Source of the DNA: Brachionus plicatilis
Taxonomy: Eukaryota > Rotifera > Eurotatoria > Ploima > Brachionidae
NCBI GenBank assembly: GCA_010279815.1
Contig: QEOQ01000590.1
Span: forward strand, 247,704-311,703
Direction of reading: 5' to 3'
DNA length: 64,000 bases
Below are positions 13,801 through 24,790 of this stretch, piece by piece. Under the pieces are notes generated by a model, which saw only the letters and a list, made by a program, of their open reading frames with translations, had not been told where the DNA came from and ran no database searches. The stretch's first letter is position 1. The number at the start of each line of letters is the position of its first letter. Position numbers and translations under genes: made by a program.

Positions 13801-14045
13801 TGTTGCATTCAAAATGTATAAGGTTAAATAATTTTATCTTATCTAATTAAATTGCTAAAATTGAATTCAGAAAATTCCAAATAGCTCATTGCCATGAATT
13901 TTTCAGATCGTAAACATTTTGATATAAAAAAGCAGATAAATAGATTGTTTCTGTTTACTCTTTTTTAGACTAATAAACCCCTTAGTATGTTTAAAATAAC
14001 TATAATCTATATGCTAATTCTGATTATTTACCTTTAGAATAGATA
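10835..14045. other. 3.2-kb AT-rich spacer, no supported gene
   Basis: This spacer separates the GAPVD1 start from the PDZ gene. I see long A/T runs and no spliceable coding chain. A 76-aa frame at 12898-13128 is low-complexity and not credible. A 35-codon frame at 13242-13349 (ending KWAQLNPDCLKANHLS) has normal-looking codon content but no partner exon nearby. The GAPVD1 promoter should lie just right of 10834. Confidence 0.5.
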
Positions 14046-15264
14046 ATGTTGGAGAAGGTGCACATTCGAAGAGAATCTAAAGAAATACCATTCGGTTTCA
14101 AGATTCAGGGTATTTTTAAACAAATAACCAAAGGATTTAGGTAATTTTTATTCAAAGGTGGTTCGGAATTTTCGATTCCACTCTCGGTGCTTCAAGTAAC
14201 ACCGGGAAGCGTCGCGGAAAGATGTGGATTGCGTTCTGGTGATGCTATTTTGGAAATAAATGGCATACAGACAACCCAAATGGAGCATAATCAAGCCAAA
14301 AAAGAAATAATGAAGTGCGGTGATGATTTTTTTTTAACAGTGCAACGAAATGCAGTAGATACAGTAAAACCACAGCATACACCGCTGTCCCAACTTAAGT
14401 CTAACCCTCCAGTAAACTTGAACAATTTGGCACCACCGCCTCCAGCAGTCAAAACAGATTTGACTGCCAATAAAACTGAGATGGTCAATATTGGCACAAG
14501 TCATAATCGAGCTGCCATGCCATTCAATAAAGCTGTTGGAAACGGAATAGACTACAAATCAGCTAAGCCGTCAAATTGGAAGCCTGGCGATTATACAAAA
14601 TGGGCACCTGAGACCCCTCAGCAAAATGAATCTCGTAATAAATCAATTGACTTAAAAATAAATTGTAATTATTTTTTTTTTAATTTAGCCACGGTTACTG
14701 CAGTTTTTCATAAACAGTATAATACACCTATAGGTATGTACTCGGATTCGAATGTTTTTCAAGAATTTCAGAATCAAACCAAAAGCATATTGCCTGAAAT
14801 AGCTAACAAAAATCCTGTATCACAAGGTCCATCGACAGTGTCATCATTTGCCAGTCAAGATTACCATCCACAACCTTCAAGTAATCCACCGATTGGAACT
14901 AACTCGTTGTCAATGAAAATGTTGAACCACGGAATCAATGAAGCTCAGACCAGCAATGGTAAAAAATTGATAAAGAATTTAATTAAACTTCCGGTTAAAT
15001 TCATATAATAGGTCAGCCTCCGTCAATTTTTGATCTTAAAAGAGGAAATCCAACCGGGGCAACTGTGCCTAGAGGATTCAAAAGTGTTCAAGCACCGGTA
15101 AATTTTTTAGTGTAGAAATTATTTTTTACTTTTAATTTCGGATTGTTTAGACTGTTCTGCCTTCGGAGCAAAGACATGCACCCATGCGTGTAGAATATCA
15201 AGCCCAGCATTTAAAGCAAAATTGGATTGAGCCAAAGTACAATTTTAAAAGAATTAATTCTTGA
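14046..15264 (+). CDS. PDZ-domain protein with ZASP-like motif (PDLIM/LDB3 family, no LIM domain)
   Basis: Five exons: 14046-14109, 14158-14634, 14689-14958, 15012-15097 and 15151-15264. Phases agree and give 336 aa. Residues about 4-85 form a PDZ domain: PFGFKIQGG is the carboxylate-binding loop, then TPGSVAERCGLRSGDAILEI. FHKQYNTPIGMYS is a ZASP-type motif as in ALP/Enigma proteins, which bind alpha-actinin at Z-discs. The C-terminus holds FDLKRGNPTGATVPRGFKSV. Family relatives with long isoforms add LIM domains; none is seen before the stop, so this is a short PDLIM-like protein or isoform. The 54-bp intron 2 happens to keep an open frame, but clear GT/AG sites and loss of similarity mark it as intron. 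Start: first in-frame ATG after a stop, with a possible acceptor just upstream, so a 5'UTR exon is likely. Confidence 0.85.
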
Positions 15265-15438
15265 GCTTATGCTTTTTTATTTAAGGTTGAACTAAGAATT
15301 TGTAAATTTTATTTTAACAAAATGATTTAAATAATTGACTTTGCGCTCCAATTGCCTTAAAATTTTAGCTTTATTAATTTTAATTTAATTTTCTTCTTTT
15401 TTTTTTAAATAAATAGATAACTTTACAATGCTTTGAAA

Positions 15439-16171
15439 ATGTATTTTGAAATTTTATTCATTTTTTTTTGCCACCATTTAGTCTATGTTAAATGTGAAGA
15501 ATATTATAACAATGAAGAAATAGATGAAAACAATATTGATTATATTGATGGTTCTGGGACGAATCAAGGTACTTCGACTAACAAGTTTTTGTTAAATTTG
15601 AGCAAAGATGTTATGGAGAGAATTTTGTCGAGACAAATTTTGAGTTATCAAGATAAAAAAAGTATTTTTTGATGTGTTTTTATTTTTGGATTTTATTTTG
15701 TGTATTTACCAGACGAGTGTCTATTGCCACGGAAAATTGGCAACATTCATTTGAGAAAAAGATTAGAATATACTAAAAAATGGTACTATAATCACAATTT
15801 TAGAAAATGCATTGAATTTTATTACACTGGATATAATGGAAATACAAATAATTTTAAAACTTGCTATGATTGTTTGAATAGATGTTTTATGGTAAATATT
15901 CTTCAATAAAATTATATGAATTATAATTAAAGAAAGTTTTATCAAGTCTTTCAAGCCGATTAGGTATAAATCAAAAAATCCTTTCAATAAACAAGGATTA
16001 TATTTCATGAATTTGATGAAAAATAACTCCAAATCTGATAAAACTATCAATCATAAGTCAATTTCAATGCTTAGATTTTCTAATGGCAACGAAAATTTAG
16101 ATAATAATGAAACAAAGCTTATTGATTCAATTAATTATTTAAAAAAAAATTATTGTATTCCATTGAACTAA
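15439..16171 (+). CDS. Secreted Kunitz-like protein lacking the loop disulfide
   Basis: Three exons: 15439-15661, 15713-15891 and 15947-16171, in phase, 208 aa. The first about 20 residues are a hydrophobic signal peptide ending near VKC. A spacer rich in Glu, Asn and Ile follows, then a Kunitz fold across the first intron: ECLLPRKIGN, KWYYNHNFRKC, IEFYYTGYNGNTNNF, YDCLNRC. Spacing matches BPTI (C-8-x, C-7-x, 12, C-3-C), but the second Cys is Ile and the fourth is Tyr. These are exactly the pair that holds the reactive loop in inhibitors. One extra Cys lies three residues before the fifth. The last exon is a basic, Asn/Lys-rich tail with no known domain. Protease inhibition is therefore doubtful; the fold assignment is firm. 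Confidence 0.8.
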
Positions 16172-16459
16172 GAAGTGAACAAGATTGATATTTTTAAATT
16201 GATCAATTTTTAAAAATATGAAAAATTATTTCACTTTTTTAAATTCTTGTAGATACATTAGAGTCGATACTAATTCAGACTTCTCATGGTCTGTTGAGTT
16301 CAGATAAAAATAAATCTATTTTAAAAAATTATATTTTTTACAAAAAAAAAACTCATAAATACATACCTTTTACATGAATAAAAATTTTATAAAAAAAAAT
16401 TTTTTTTTTTGATAATTTTTTTATCATGGTGACTTAAGCCTCTAAAAATAATTAATAAC

Positions 16460-17776
16460 AGAATATGATGATGACAGAGTTAAAAAAGACGACGAAAATG
16501 AAAGTGAAGATTTTGACCAAGAGATATGTGAAGAAATTTTGAGAGACAAAATAGCAAATGATTTATGTGATGAACTAAACAATATCTCTAGAATTAATTG
16601 TACTGCTCATCGTCTTCAGCTTGAAAGATTCATTAAAACTTGATGATAGTAGTAGTAGTAGTAGTAAAAAATACTGCGACCCAAAACGGGTTAAGCTTCT
16701 ACAAGCTATAGCAGTAAATAATTCCTTTTAAGCCAATTATGATGCAGATCTTATAAAGAAAATTTCTGCTATTGTAAACAAAGGGTGTCATTCAACGAAA
16801 ATAATTGAAATGTTAAGGGAAGCTAAAAAATGTCTAAAAACTAAAATAGAAACGCACAGGAACTCAGTGTTTTATATATTAAAAAACTTTATTAAATTAT
16901 CCAACCTAGAGATAGAAGCGATATTGAATTGTGGAAAAAAAGAAAACGGAAATAATTTTTTTGAAGAACTTAACTTGACATTAACTGACCGTGAGAGGAT
17001 CATCGAACCAACTCAAATTTTAAACGATCTGGAAATTTGTTCAGTTATGCTTCAAGGTGACGGAGTCTCGATTTCCAAAGTTTTACCATCGTTACAAACT
17101 GTAATACATAAAATCGATTTGAAGGCCAACCATGAACGCCAAATGTCAAAAGACAAGACTGTAAGAGCGAAATTTATTTACTTTAGTGATTTGAGCAACG
17201 GATTAATAACCTCAATTAAATCAAGGTTTGAAGACGTTTTTACAGAGCCACTTTTTGCCATCGCGTCCATGGTTGATCCTAATTTTGGAACAACATGGAT
17301 AAGATAAAAAATGCTGGATTAGCAAGTTAAAGGAAATGTTAGAAGAAATTGATGAAAATGAAAGTCTAAGAGAAATTTCTAATTCAAAAAGAAAAAATAA
17401 AGCATAGTCCGATTGGCTTTTAGTTTTTGATGATGAAAACAGTTTTATCGAGCAAAATTTTGAATATGATTTAATGTTGAAAAACTTTTTCGACCTACAG
17501 CGTCAGTTGCGGTTAAAAAGCAGGGATAGTGGTGATTCTTATTTAGATCCTTTGAGATGATGGAAAGATAACCAGACCCATTTACCAACTATTTCCAGAC
17601 TCGCGAAAAAAATTTTAGGAGTTCCGGCAAACAACGCTTCGATTGAAAGACTATTTAGCAAGACTGGTTTTATACTCCGTCGACCCAGAAGGGAGATGAC
17701 TAATATTTTGGCTGAAAATTTATTTTTTTTGAAAGAAAATGAAACCTTATTATCAAAATTATACAACTTAGATTAA
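16460..17776 (+). pseudogene. hAT transposase pseudogene
   Basis: Pieces of a hAT transposase in order: NCTAHRLQL near 16600, a 165-aa open frame at 16810-17307 including FAIASMVDPNFG, and the C-terminal dimerisation region ILGVPANNASIERLFSKTG ending at 17776. Breaks: a stop right after the first piece, a stop at 17305-17307, and a TGA just before WKDNQTHLP where the family usually has Trp. An (AGT)n run at 16647-16665 sits inside the reading region. No N-terminal BED finger was found. The element is dead; it could only move if another hAT supplied transposase. Confidence 0.8.
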
Positions 17777-17929
17777 TAAAATAGCAAAGATATTGACAAC
17801 GACAAAGATACAACTGATTAATTCAAAAATCAATTATATAAATTTAAAAAAATCATACATTAAACTTTTTTTTAAACGCTATTTAAAAAAATAAAACAAA
17901 TCTTCAATAATTTTTTACTTTTTCTTTTT

Positions 17930-18080
17930 CGTGAGTCAAATGACTCAAAATGAGTCCAAGTTTGACTCCCGAGTCTATAAAGAAAATTTTTCGACCCAAA
18001 ACTGGTGATCTAATGGTGATCTAATGGTCATCCTTAGATCACCATTTGATTCTGACTCGAGTCGAGTCATTAAAAATGAA
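17930..18080. repeat. GAGTCA/TGACTC-rich tract downstream of the hAT pseudogene
   Basis: Alternating TGACTC and GAGTCA words, for example AGTCAAATGACTCAAAATGA, plus a doubled GTGATCTAATG and its inverse near 18008-18045. This resembles the subterminal repeats of hAT elements and may be the 3' end of the broken hAT copy. The hAT MITE at 43188 has a similar AAGTCA/TGACTT composition, but the terminal sequences are not identical. Confidence 0.4.
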
Positions 18081-18231
18081 AAATGTCGAGTAACTGATCA
18101 CAAATTCAGCAAGATTGATTTTGATTACTGGTTAAAACTTTGACCTAAAGAAGAAATTAGTAAAATTAATAAAGTGAAATAAGGAGCTTCATTTTTAAAA
18201 CTGAAAAAATGTGATCTAAAAATATATTATA
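18080..18231. repeat. 152-bp repeat, second copy inside the fold-back element at 19997
   Basis: From AAAATGTCGAGTAACTGATC to AAAATATATTATAT this stretch is almost identical to 19997-20148, with only a few substitutions, in the same orientation. Here it lacks the inverted arms that surround the other copy. Confidence 0.85.
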
Positions 18232-18981
18232 TTTTAATAATAAATAAACATACTAATAAAAAATAGTCCTAGTTGATTTAAGTTATATATTTAAGTAATG
18301 AACTGTAAAACAGTAACTGATACTACTGGACACTTTGTTCTTTTTAGATTTTGTCATTTTCGTCGCTTCTCTTTGACAAGAAAAAAAGTCTTAAAATTTT
18401 ATTATTAAGTAATAGAATTAAATGTTTCATTCTTATTCATTTAAAATATTATAAACCTTCTTTAGCCTTTAGCCTTCGTATTTGGTATTGGGAGGTTTTC
18501 AAATCAGTGTAAATTTTGTAATGACTAGGAGCTGAAAATTTAGAAAATATCTGATTTAATTTAGACAAAATATATTTATTATGATTTTTTATATTTTTAG
18601 TTTTAGGTTTCAACTTTTTTAATTTTAAAATCCAAAAGATTATTTTCAAAAAAAAATGGTAACTATTAACAAGGTTGTAGAAACCTTTTTCCACTTAGGA
18701 AAACATTAAGAAATAAATAAATTGTTTTAAAAGTTTTAGGTGAAACATGACTGAAAATAAAATTTAAATAAATTTTTCATTCAAATAATAAATCTTTTAT
18801 ACCGATAATTAAAAATACTTACTGATTTAATAATTTTTCCTTATTTAATATATTCAAAAGTTTGAAATAAACATTAGAGACACATTTAGAAATTATACAT
18901 TTTAATTAATATAAAAATAATGTAAACGTTTAATTTTGAAATCATTTTATTTTACAAAAATTGAATTTAAAATTAAAAAAA

Positions 18982-19576
18982 ATGTCAAGCAAGTTATCAA
19001 TTTGTGCATATACGGTCATTATAGACTTCACTTTATTTTATCTTACACTTTTAGGTAAGGTTTATTTTCCATATTTTCTTACATACTGATTTCATATTCT
19101 TACTTGAAGCATTGATAATGACTATTTATTTCAAAGAAATAGCTATTCATAAAAATTTTGAAGAATTATGCAATTTTTCAGAAACAACCATCTCGTTAAA
19201 TTTTACATTAGAAACAAGTGTCGATCCAACTTCACTTTCAATAACTGAAAATACAAAAAACATACCCATTACTTCTGAAATAACAACAAATGTTGAAATC
19301 AATACTGGTACTTTAGTTTACTCGAATCTTCCAACGAATTTAATAACAAGTTTATCAAATACAACTTTGGTAATTACTCAGCAACTAGACCCAAATAGCA
19401 TGTTAAGCATTACTACCAGTACTTCATTGTTGTCGACAGTGGCAGCTACAACTGCGATATTAGGTTTTATTTTTGTATTTTCTTTAAAATATTTAAAATC
19501 AGCATTAATAATTTTAACACAAAATCCACATTTTAAAAAGTACCACCTAAAGATCACAAAAGTTTTGAAACTTTAA
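18982..19576 (+). CDS. Small Ser/Thr-rich membrane protein, unknown
   Basis: Two exons, 18982-19054 and 19110-19576, joined in phase 1 by a 55-bp intron, give 179 aa. Exon 1 is mostly hydrophobic and could be a signal peptide or anchor. The middle is rich in Thr, Ser and Asn with many N-x-S/T sequons (for example NFTLETS), like a glycosylated ectodomain. A hydrophobic segment, TAILGFIFVFSL, sits near residue 142 and is followed by a short Lys-rich tail, suggesting a type I membrane topology. No domain recognised. Further 3' exons cannot be excluded. It lies between transposon remnants, so recent origin or decay is possible. Confidence 0.5.
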
Positions 19577-19809
19577 TCCTAAATCCTAAACTTTTTTTCC
19601 GCAGAATCTCTAATTTTAGTTAAACATCACAAAAATGACAGGTGAATTATAAATTCAATTAAATAAATAATATTAAAATTTTAAAATTTAAATTAAAACA
19701 AATTTTTAATAACAAAAAAAAGGTTACCTATAAAATTCTGTTGAAATATTAAAGTTTATTCTGTAATATAACATATCAGTATTCTCTAATTTATCAGTCC
19801 TAAGCCTTT

Positions 19810-20333
19810 TTTCCACCAGGTTTTGACAAGAATAAGATAAAGAAACATCGCTTTATATTGCGAGTAACGAGACGTTAACTTTTAAAAAAAAAAATTTTTT
19901 TAATAAAAAATTTAGTCTTGAAAAGCTAAGAAGCAATTAAAGGATTTTTAAGATTCCCTAACAAAACAAAATAAAATTTTATTTCAGTCATCTCTAAAAT
20001 GTCGAGTAACTGATCACAGATTCAGCAAGATTGATTTTGATTACTGGTTAAGACTTTGACCTAAAGAAGAAATTAGTAAAATTAATAAAGTGAAATAAGG
20101 AGCTTCATTTTTAAAACTGAAAAGATGTGATCTAAAAATATATTATATCAAAACAAAATAAAATAATTTTATTTTGTTTTGTTAGGGAATCTTAAAAATC
20201 CTTTAATTGCTTCTTAGCTTTTCAAGACTAAATTTTTTATTAATAAAATTTTTTTTTAAAAAAGTTAACGTCTCGTTACTCGCAATATAAAGCGATGCTT
20301 CCTTATCTTATTCTTGTCAAAACCTGGTGGAAA
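19810..20333. mobile_element. Fold-back element with about 175-bp arms around a repeated spacer
   Basis: Left arm (about 19810-19985) and right arm (about 20152-20333) are inverted copies. Examples are CCACCAGGTTTTGACAAGAA against TTCTTGTCAAAACCTGGTGG, and GATTCCCTAACAAAAC against GTTTTGTTAGGGAATC. The spacer 19997-20148 is the same 152-bp sequence found alone at 18080-18231. No coding capacity. Target duplications are not obvious at the outer ends. Confidence 0.8.
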
Positions 20334-21380
20334 TTTAGAGTCCGAGTCTTCTGTTGACAGGACCTTTTGGCCTCTACATCCAAACGAATCAATAATATTC
20401 GAAGAAATGGACTTATTGAAAAAACATAAAAACATAAATAAAAACTAGAATAAAAATTCTATATTCTCTAAAAATTTCGTTTTATTTTGATGAATATTAA
20501 AGAAGTTATGACCTATATAAGTTCGTCTCGATTTTATGTTGTCACCCGACAATTATTAGAGCTATGTAGTTTCTAAAATATCCACTGTAAACATGTTCAC
20601 TCGATTTGAGGAAAATACAAAGAGAAAAAATTCCTTTGTTCATTTCTGTGAAATTTAGTACTTAAAACAGAAAAAAACGTGTAAGAAATCTTTAACTTTT
20701 TAACTTTTTAGAGGTTGAGAGCTTGCTTTTCAAATTCAACATAGTATAAAATATAAAAATACTTCAAATTTTAAAGCCTGCTACTGATGTGCAAAATATC
20801 TGCAAAATGCAGTTGGCTTGGATTTATTGATATTTAATTTCTGATTAATTTGCATTGTTTATTGCTAATAATGATGCAATAATGCATGTAGCATAATATT
20901 AAATTCAAATTACAATTTTTTACTTCATGAAACAGACCAAGATTTTTAAAGTTTTGAATTTTTTTAACTTCACAAAATTCTATTTTCCTAAGTTCGTTTC
21001 AATCTAATTTTTCCTAAAAAATTTTAATAAAAATCAACTTAAATTTTTTTTCAAAAATCAACGAAATGTAAGATGAGCTGCAGTGAACAAATTGAAACCA
21101 ACTTAACTTCCCCAAATTTTTTAAACTTATTAAAAAATAATATATTTTTTTAATTTCAAAATGAATAGAGCTATTGTTGTAACACATAAAGATTTAAAAA
21201 ACAAATATAAGCTAAAAATAAATCAAGTTCTCAACCAATTGTTTTTGCTAACTTTTGCCAATTTAAATAAAAAATTCGAACTTAAAAAATATTTCAAGAT
21301 GTTTAGAATTTTATTTTATTTATTTTTACATTAAAAATATGACTAGATCAGAAATCAGTTGCTAACAAATTTTATCTAAG
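20334..21380. other. AT-rich stretch, possible undetected first exon of the next gene
   Basis: Nothing firm. A 30-odd codon open frame just right of the fold-back (20340-20445, containing WPLHPNESIIFEEMDL) has coding-like composition but no recognisable partner exon. The signal-peptide exon expected for the Cys-rich gene that follows should lie here, but I could not place it. Candidate ATGs at 21161 and 21300 lack a good donor. Confidence 0.3.
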
Positions 21381-21680
21381 GTGGAGAAGTTGGTTCCCCT
21401 TGTACAGATTATAAAGACTGTCTTGGTGGAGAAGTGGTTGGATCATTGGGCGTTTATCAAACAATGGCTTGTGTGAATATTGTTTGCCAGTATACTTTTA
21501 TAAATATTGAGTTTTTAATAATATTTTTTGATTACTAGATGCAATGATCCATATTCTAGAGTTGTTTATAAACCCAAATATCAATGTGCCATCCCGAATG
21601 GAAATCAAGTTTGCCAAGAAGATATTCAATGTGTTGGTGTTTGTAGCAACTCAGGAAATGGAAAAAAGTGTACAGGATAA
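21381..21680 (+). CDS. Secreted Cys-rich (EB-module-like) protein, 3' exons
   Basis: Two exons, 21381-21489 and 21539-21680, join in phase 2 across a 49-bp intron. Together they encode a compact Cys-rich tail: GSPCTDYKDC, MACVNIVCQCNDPYS, YQCAIPNGNQVCQEDIQCVG, then a stop. Ten Cys in about 80 residues and the C-x5-C and CxC spacing recall EB-type or small extracellular modules. Exon 1 with a signal peptide must lie upstream, because the first exon here opens in phase 1 after an AG. AATAAA follows 43 bp after the stop. Role unknown; extracellular location is inferred. Confidence 0.55.
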
Positions 21681-21723
21681 ATTTCAATCAACACAATTTT
21701 TAAATTAAGAATGATCATTCTTA

Positions 21724-21729
21724 AATAAA
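21724..21729 (+). terminator. Polyadenylation signal AATAAA
   Basis: Canonical hexamer 44 bp after the stop of the Cys-rich gene, followed by an A/T-rich run. In such AT-rich DNA the hexamer alone is weak evidence; position supports it. Confidence 0.4.
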
Positions 21730-22027
21730 ACATTTTTAAAAAAATTTATTTAATAAAAAATGCCATTTTTTTAATAAAGACAATTAAAAGTGCTTTAAAA
21801 TTTTTTTTGCATTGTACAAAATAAAACTTAATGTCTTCTAAAAATTCAAGATTCAAAAATCAAGAACTAGTTTAATTATGCTTTGAAAATTCTATTCTAA
21901 TATCCAGTAAAACCGGAAATATAAAAGCTTTTAAACGAAAAAGTAAAATTCTTTACATTGAACAAGTACCTTGATATGAAAATGTTCTAATTAATCATTT
22001 AAAAAATTGAATAAATTTTTTTAAGGA

Positions 22028-24193
22028 ATGATGTCAAATGAAGTGAGTCAAAGTTTGAACACAGATGATCAAAAACCCAAAGAAATTGAAAGTTTTATCA
22101 TCGAGCAGCCATCAATCCAAAATCACCAACAGTCTAACATCAACATGGAAGCTAAAAATTTAACAAATCAACTTAGTTCCCAATCACATGTTCAGCTTAA
22201 CTCAAGTACAAATAATTCCAATAACGTACCATTTATCATTCAAAATGGCAACATTTACCAGCTAACAACATCCACGACCAATCAACTAAATCAATCTAAT
22301 CTAATTCAAATTCCAAATGAAAGTCTAAAGACAAATCCCATAAAATTGACCAGTTTGAAGCATGCTAATGTTTTAAATTTAAACTCAATTAATAAAGGAA
22401 GAATAATTTTGAAAACTAATCAAGGCGATTCAGCCCAGGGACAGCAAGTCATTACGACCATATCCCCGAATTCCATGAATAACCAAAGAAATGTTCAACA
22501 AAATCAAACTAAAGGTTTAAATTATGTACTACAAAATCAACCCAAGCAATACATAATTGCCAACCAGCAAAACAAGTCACAGATAACTGGTCAAAATGGT
22601 TCTCCCATAATTGTCCTTCAGCCTACTAACCGCACCATTGGAGACCAAAATTTACAATTTTTAATTCAACAAAAATCTCAGAATATCAATTTGCCAAATA
22701 GTAACGCAAACACCACCACCACAGTTAATTTACCCAGCAATAGTTGCATTCCGCAAATAAAAACAAGTAATTTTCAGCAAAAAATTTACTTACCTCAAAC
22801 TGGTGCCAATGTGGTCAAAAAAAATGTGAATGAAATTGAAACCAAAAGTGAAGAGATCAAAAGCTCAAATCCAAATTTAATAAGTTTGTTAAATTCAACT
22901 GTAAATTCAGCTGATATTAAACAGGAACCAATTGTGAACATCAATCAGCCAAAGCTAGCTTACCAAAAGAGCCAAAAAGACGCTGTAAACGTTACACCTA
23001 TTGCTACAAAAATGAATCATTGTCATCCAAGCGGTGCCAATTCAGGCGATTCGGTCCAGAAAGAAGAAATAAACGAGGCCGTTCTAAATGAATGCATTCT
23101 GCCGGATACTAGAATTTTCGCCTCATTGCTTAACAAAGACCACAGCCTTCCAACTAATAATTCCGACCAAAAAAATGAGATTAAATACAAGACAGTTCTA
23201 ATAGGAAACACTGAGCATGTTATTTTGGATAATTTACAAAATTTGTCTGATTTTAAAGGAAATTTTGGTGAATTGAAAAATTTGGCATGCTCGGTGGCAG
23301 ATCACCTGAACAAGTCGGTGTCCATACCGGCCTTTTTGCTAATCGACTCAAAGTCAAGCATAGACAAAATAAAGTCTCTTTTAGGTGATATAAACATAAA
23401 TCCAATTGTGATTGACACTTTAAGCCAGAATAGTCAGCAAACTGATGCCAAAACAGGCATAGATCAAAATACGGATCGAGAAAAATTTAACCAACATCAT
23501 CAGAATTTGATTAAAAAACTAAGCTCCAATCAGTCGGACATGGTCAACAGTTGTCCTAGTCCATTGCAAAACCAGGACGCCAGCAAGCAAAAAAAGATTA
23601 GTACTCCGAAACGGAGAGCTGCCAAGCCGAGAAAACCCCAGATAATCATAAATTCAAATGGTACCCAAGTAAACAAGTCGAAATTGACAATTAATGATCT
23701 AATCCAGCAGAATGCAATGAACCAGAGTCTGGAAATGGAAAAATCTAGTGAACCAACTGCTAAAAAAATCAGAACGATAAATCAATTGGTAAACGCTGCC
23801 GAGCCAAAAATGAATCAATCTGTGTTCACTGCTCAGCCAGTTCAGCCTGTTCAGCAGATTCAAGATTGTTTGCGAATTCCGGTCAGTCAATCCATTAGGA
23901 CCGAGGAACCGAGAATTCAGCAAAGTAATGATTGGTTAGACGAACAGATTCAATTAGCTAATGAATTTATTGACACATTGACCAAAAATGATGAGAGAGA
24001 GAAAAATTTTAAAGCAGACAGTTTAGATTTGATTAAAAATGAGCCAATATTGGCACCAAATCTTGTAAATGATGAAAATGTACTAAATTCTGTAAATAGT
24101 TCAAATCTGCTCTCAGGTGATTATAATTTTGAAATAGATCCGTTTGATACGAATTTATATTTTTCATCAAATTTAAATGATATTGAATTTTAA
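22028..24193 (+). CDS. Asn/Gln-rich probable nuclear regulatory protein, 721 aa
   Basis: A single long open frame with clear coding composition. The first 290 residues are extremely rich in Asn, Gln, Ser and Thr. A short ordered part, KTVLIGNTEHVILDNLQNL to about residue 475, may be a small domain I do not recognise. A basic patch, PKRRAAKPRKP, near residue 525 looks like an AT-hook-like or nuclear localisation signal, and SKLTINDLIQQNA follows. The C-terminus is acidic and hydrophobic (DYNFEIDPFDTNLYF), like an activation domain. Two SUMO-type sites occur, DIKQEP (about 298) and LIKNEP (about 668). No DNA-binding domain is visible. An acceptor-like TTTTTTAAG directly precedes the ATG, so an upstream exon is likely. 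Transcription cofactor is an inference from composition. Confidence 0.7.
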   Translation: MMSNEVSQSLNTDDQKPKEIESFIIEQPSIQNHQQSNINMEAKNLTNQLSSQSHVQLNSSTNNSNNVPFIIQNGNIYQLTTSTTNQLNQSNLIQIPNESLKTNPIKLTSLKHANVLNLNSINKGRIILKTNQGDSAQGQQVITTISPNSMNNQRNVQQNQTKGLNYVLQNQPKQYIIANQQNKSQITGQNGSPIIVLQPTNRTIGDQNLQFLIQQKSQNINLPNSNANTTTTVNLPSNSCIPQIKTSNFQQKIYLPQTGANVVKKNVNEIETKSEEIKSSNPNLISLLNSTVNSADIKQEPIVNINQPKLAYQKSQKDAVNVTPIATKMNHCHPSGANSGDSVQKEEINEAVLNECILPDTRIFASLLNKDHSLPTNNSDQKNEIKYKTVLIGNTEHVILDNLQNLSDFKGNFGELKNLACSVADHLNKSVSIPAFLLIDSKSSIDKIKSLLGDININPIVIDTLSQNSQQTDAKTGIDQNTDREKFNQHHQNLIKKLSSNQSDMVNSCPSPLQNQDASKQKKISTPKRRAAKPRKPQIIINSNGTQVNKSKLTINDLIQQNAMNQSLEMEKSSEPTAKKIRTINQLVNAAEPKMNQSVFTAQPVQPVQQIQDCLRIPVSQSIRTEEPRIQQSNDWLDEQIQLANEFIDTLTKNDEREKNFKADSLDLIKNEPILAPNLVNDENVLNSVNSSNLLSGDYNFEIDPFDTNLYFSSNLNDIEF

Positions 24194-24790
24194 ACATGTG
24201 TGCATGACAGTCTGGCTTTTTGCTCATGGTCCAATTTTATAAAGATGTTATTTTATTAAGTTATAAGTTAAATAGAGTTTGTTTTTTTTTATGCTTTTCC
24301 TAGAGAGAATTAGGCTCGATGTAAATTCACATGCTAAGTGTCGGAATTTTTATTTAAATTAAAAATTTCGAAATAACTAAGCCTAGTCAAATTTTATGCA
24401 ATAACAAATTTTTGTATTAATCGTTTATTTTTTGACGGTTAGAGATTTTTTTAGCAAAATTATTTTGAACAATTTTTATACTGAGAAATAAATATTATTA
24501 ATTAATAAATTTATTAAATAAGTCAAATGTTTTTTTTAATTTTTCCAATTTAAAATTAAAGATTAAATTAAAATGCAACGCCTTTACAACTAGAATCACC
24601 AAGCATTTTTTACGGTTTAATCCAAAGTTTTTTAACGTAATTTAAAGTAATTTTACACGGTAATATTTTTCTTAAAAAAATTTAAAAAATAATTAACAAA
24701 AAAATTATAAATTTGAAAAATCTGTTTAAAAGCTATGAGATTTTATAAATTTTAGTGTTAAAAGTCTATTATTTATTATCTATTACCAAT
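24194..24790. other. Intergenic, no gene seen
   Basis: Contains the 3' flank of the Asn/Gln-rich gene with AATAAA near 24488. Otherwise AT-rich sequence without coding structure. Confidence 0.4.

Noticed and set aside
14635..14688. Read-through of PDZ gene intron 2 as coding
   Set aside because: The frame stays open, but the sequence has GT/AG ends and encodes NYFFFNL-type poly-Phe between two conserved parts; treated as intron.
15763..16050. 95-aa minus-strand frame
   Set aside because: Antisense to the Kunitz exon, hydrophobic by complement of Asn/Lys codons.
16640..16670. (AGT)n run as a CRISPR-like or functional repeat
   Set aside because: Simple microsatellite inside a dead transposase gene; no spacers.
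18449..18694. 81-aa minus-strand frame between hAT pseudogene and membrane protein
   Set aside because: Lys/Ile/Asn-rich translation with no homologue recognised and no splice context.
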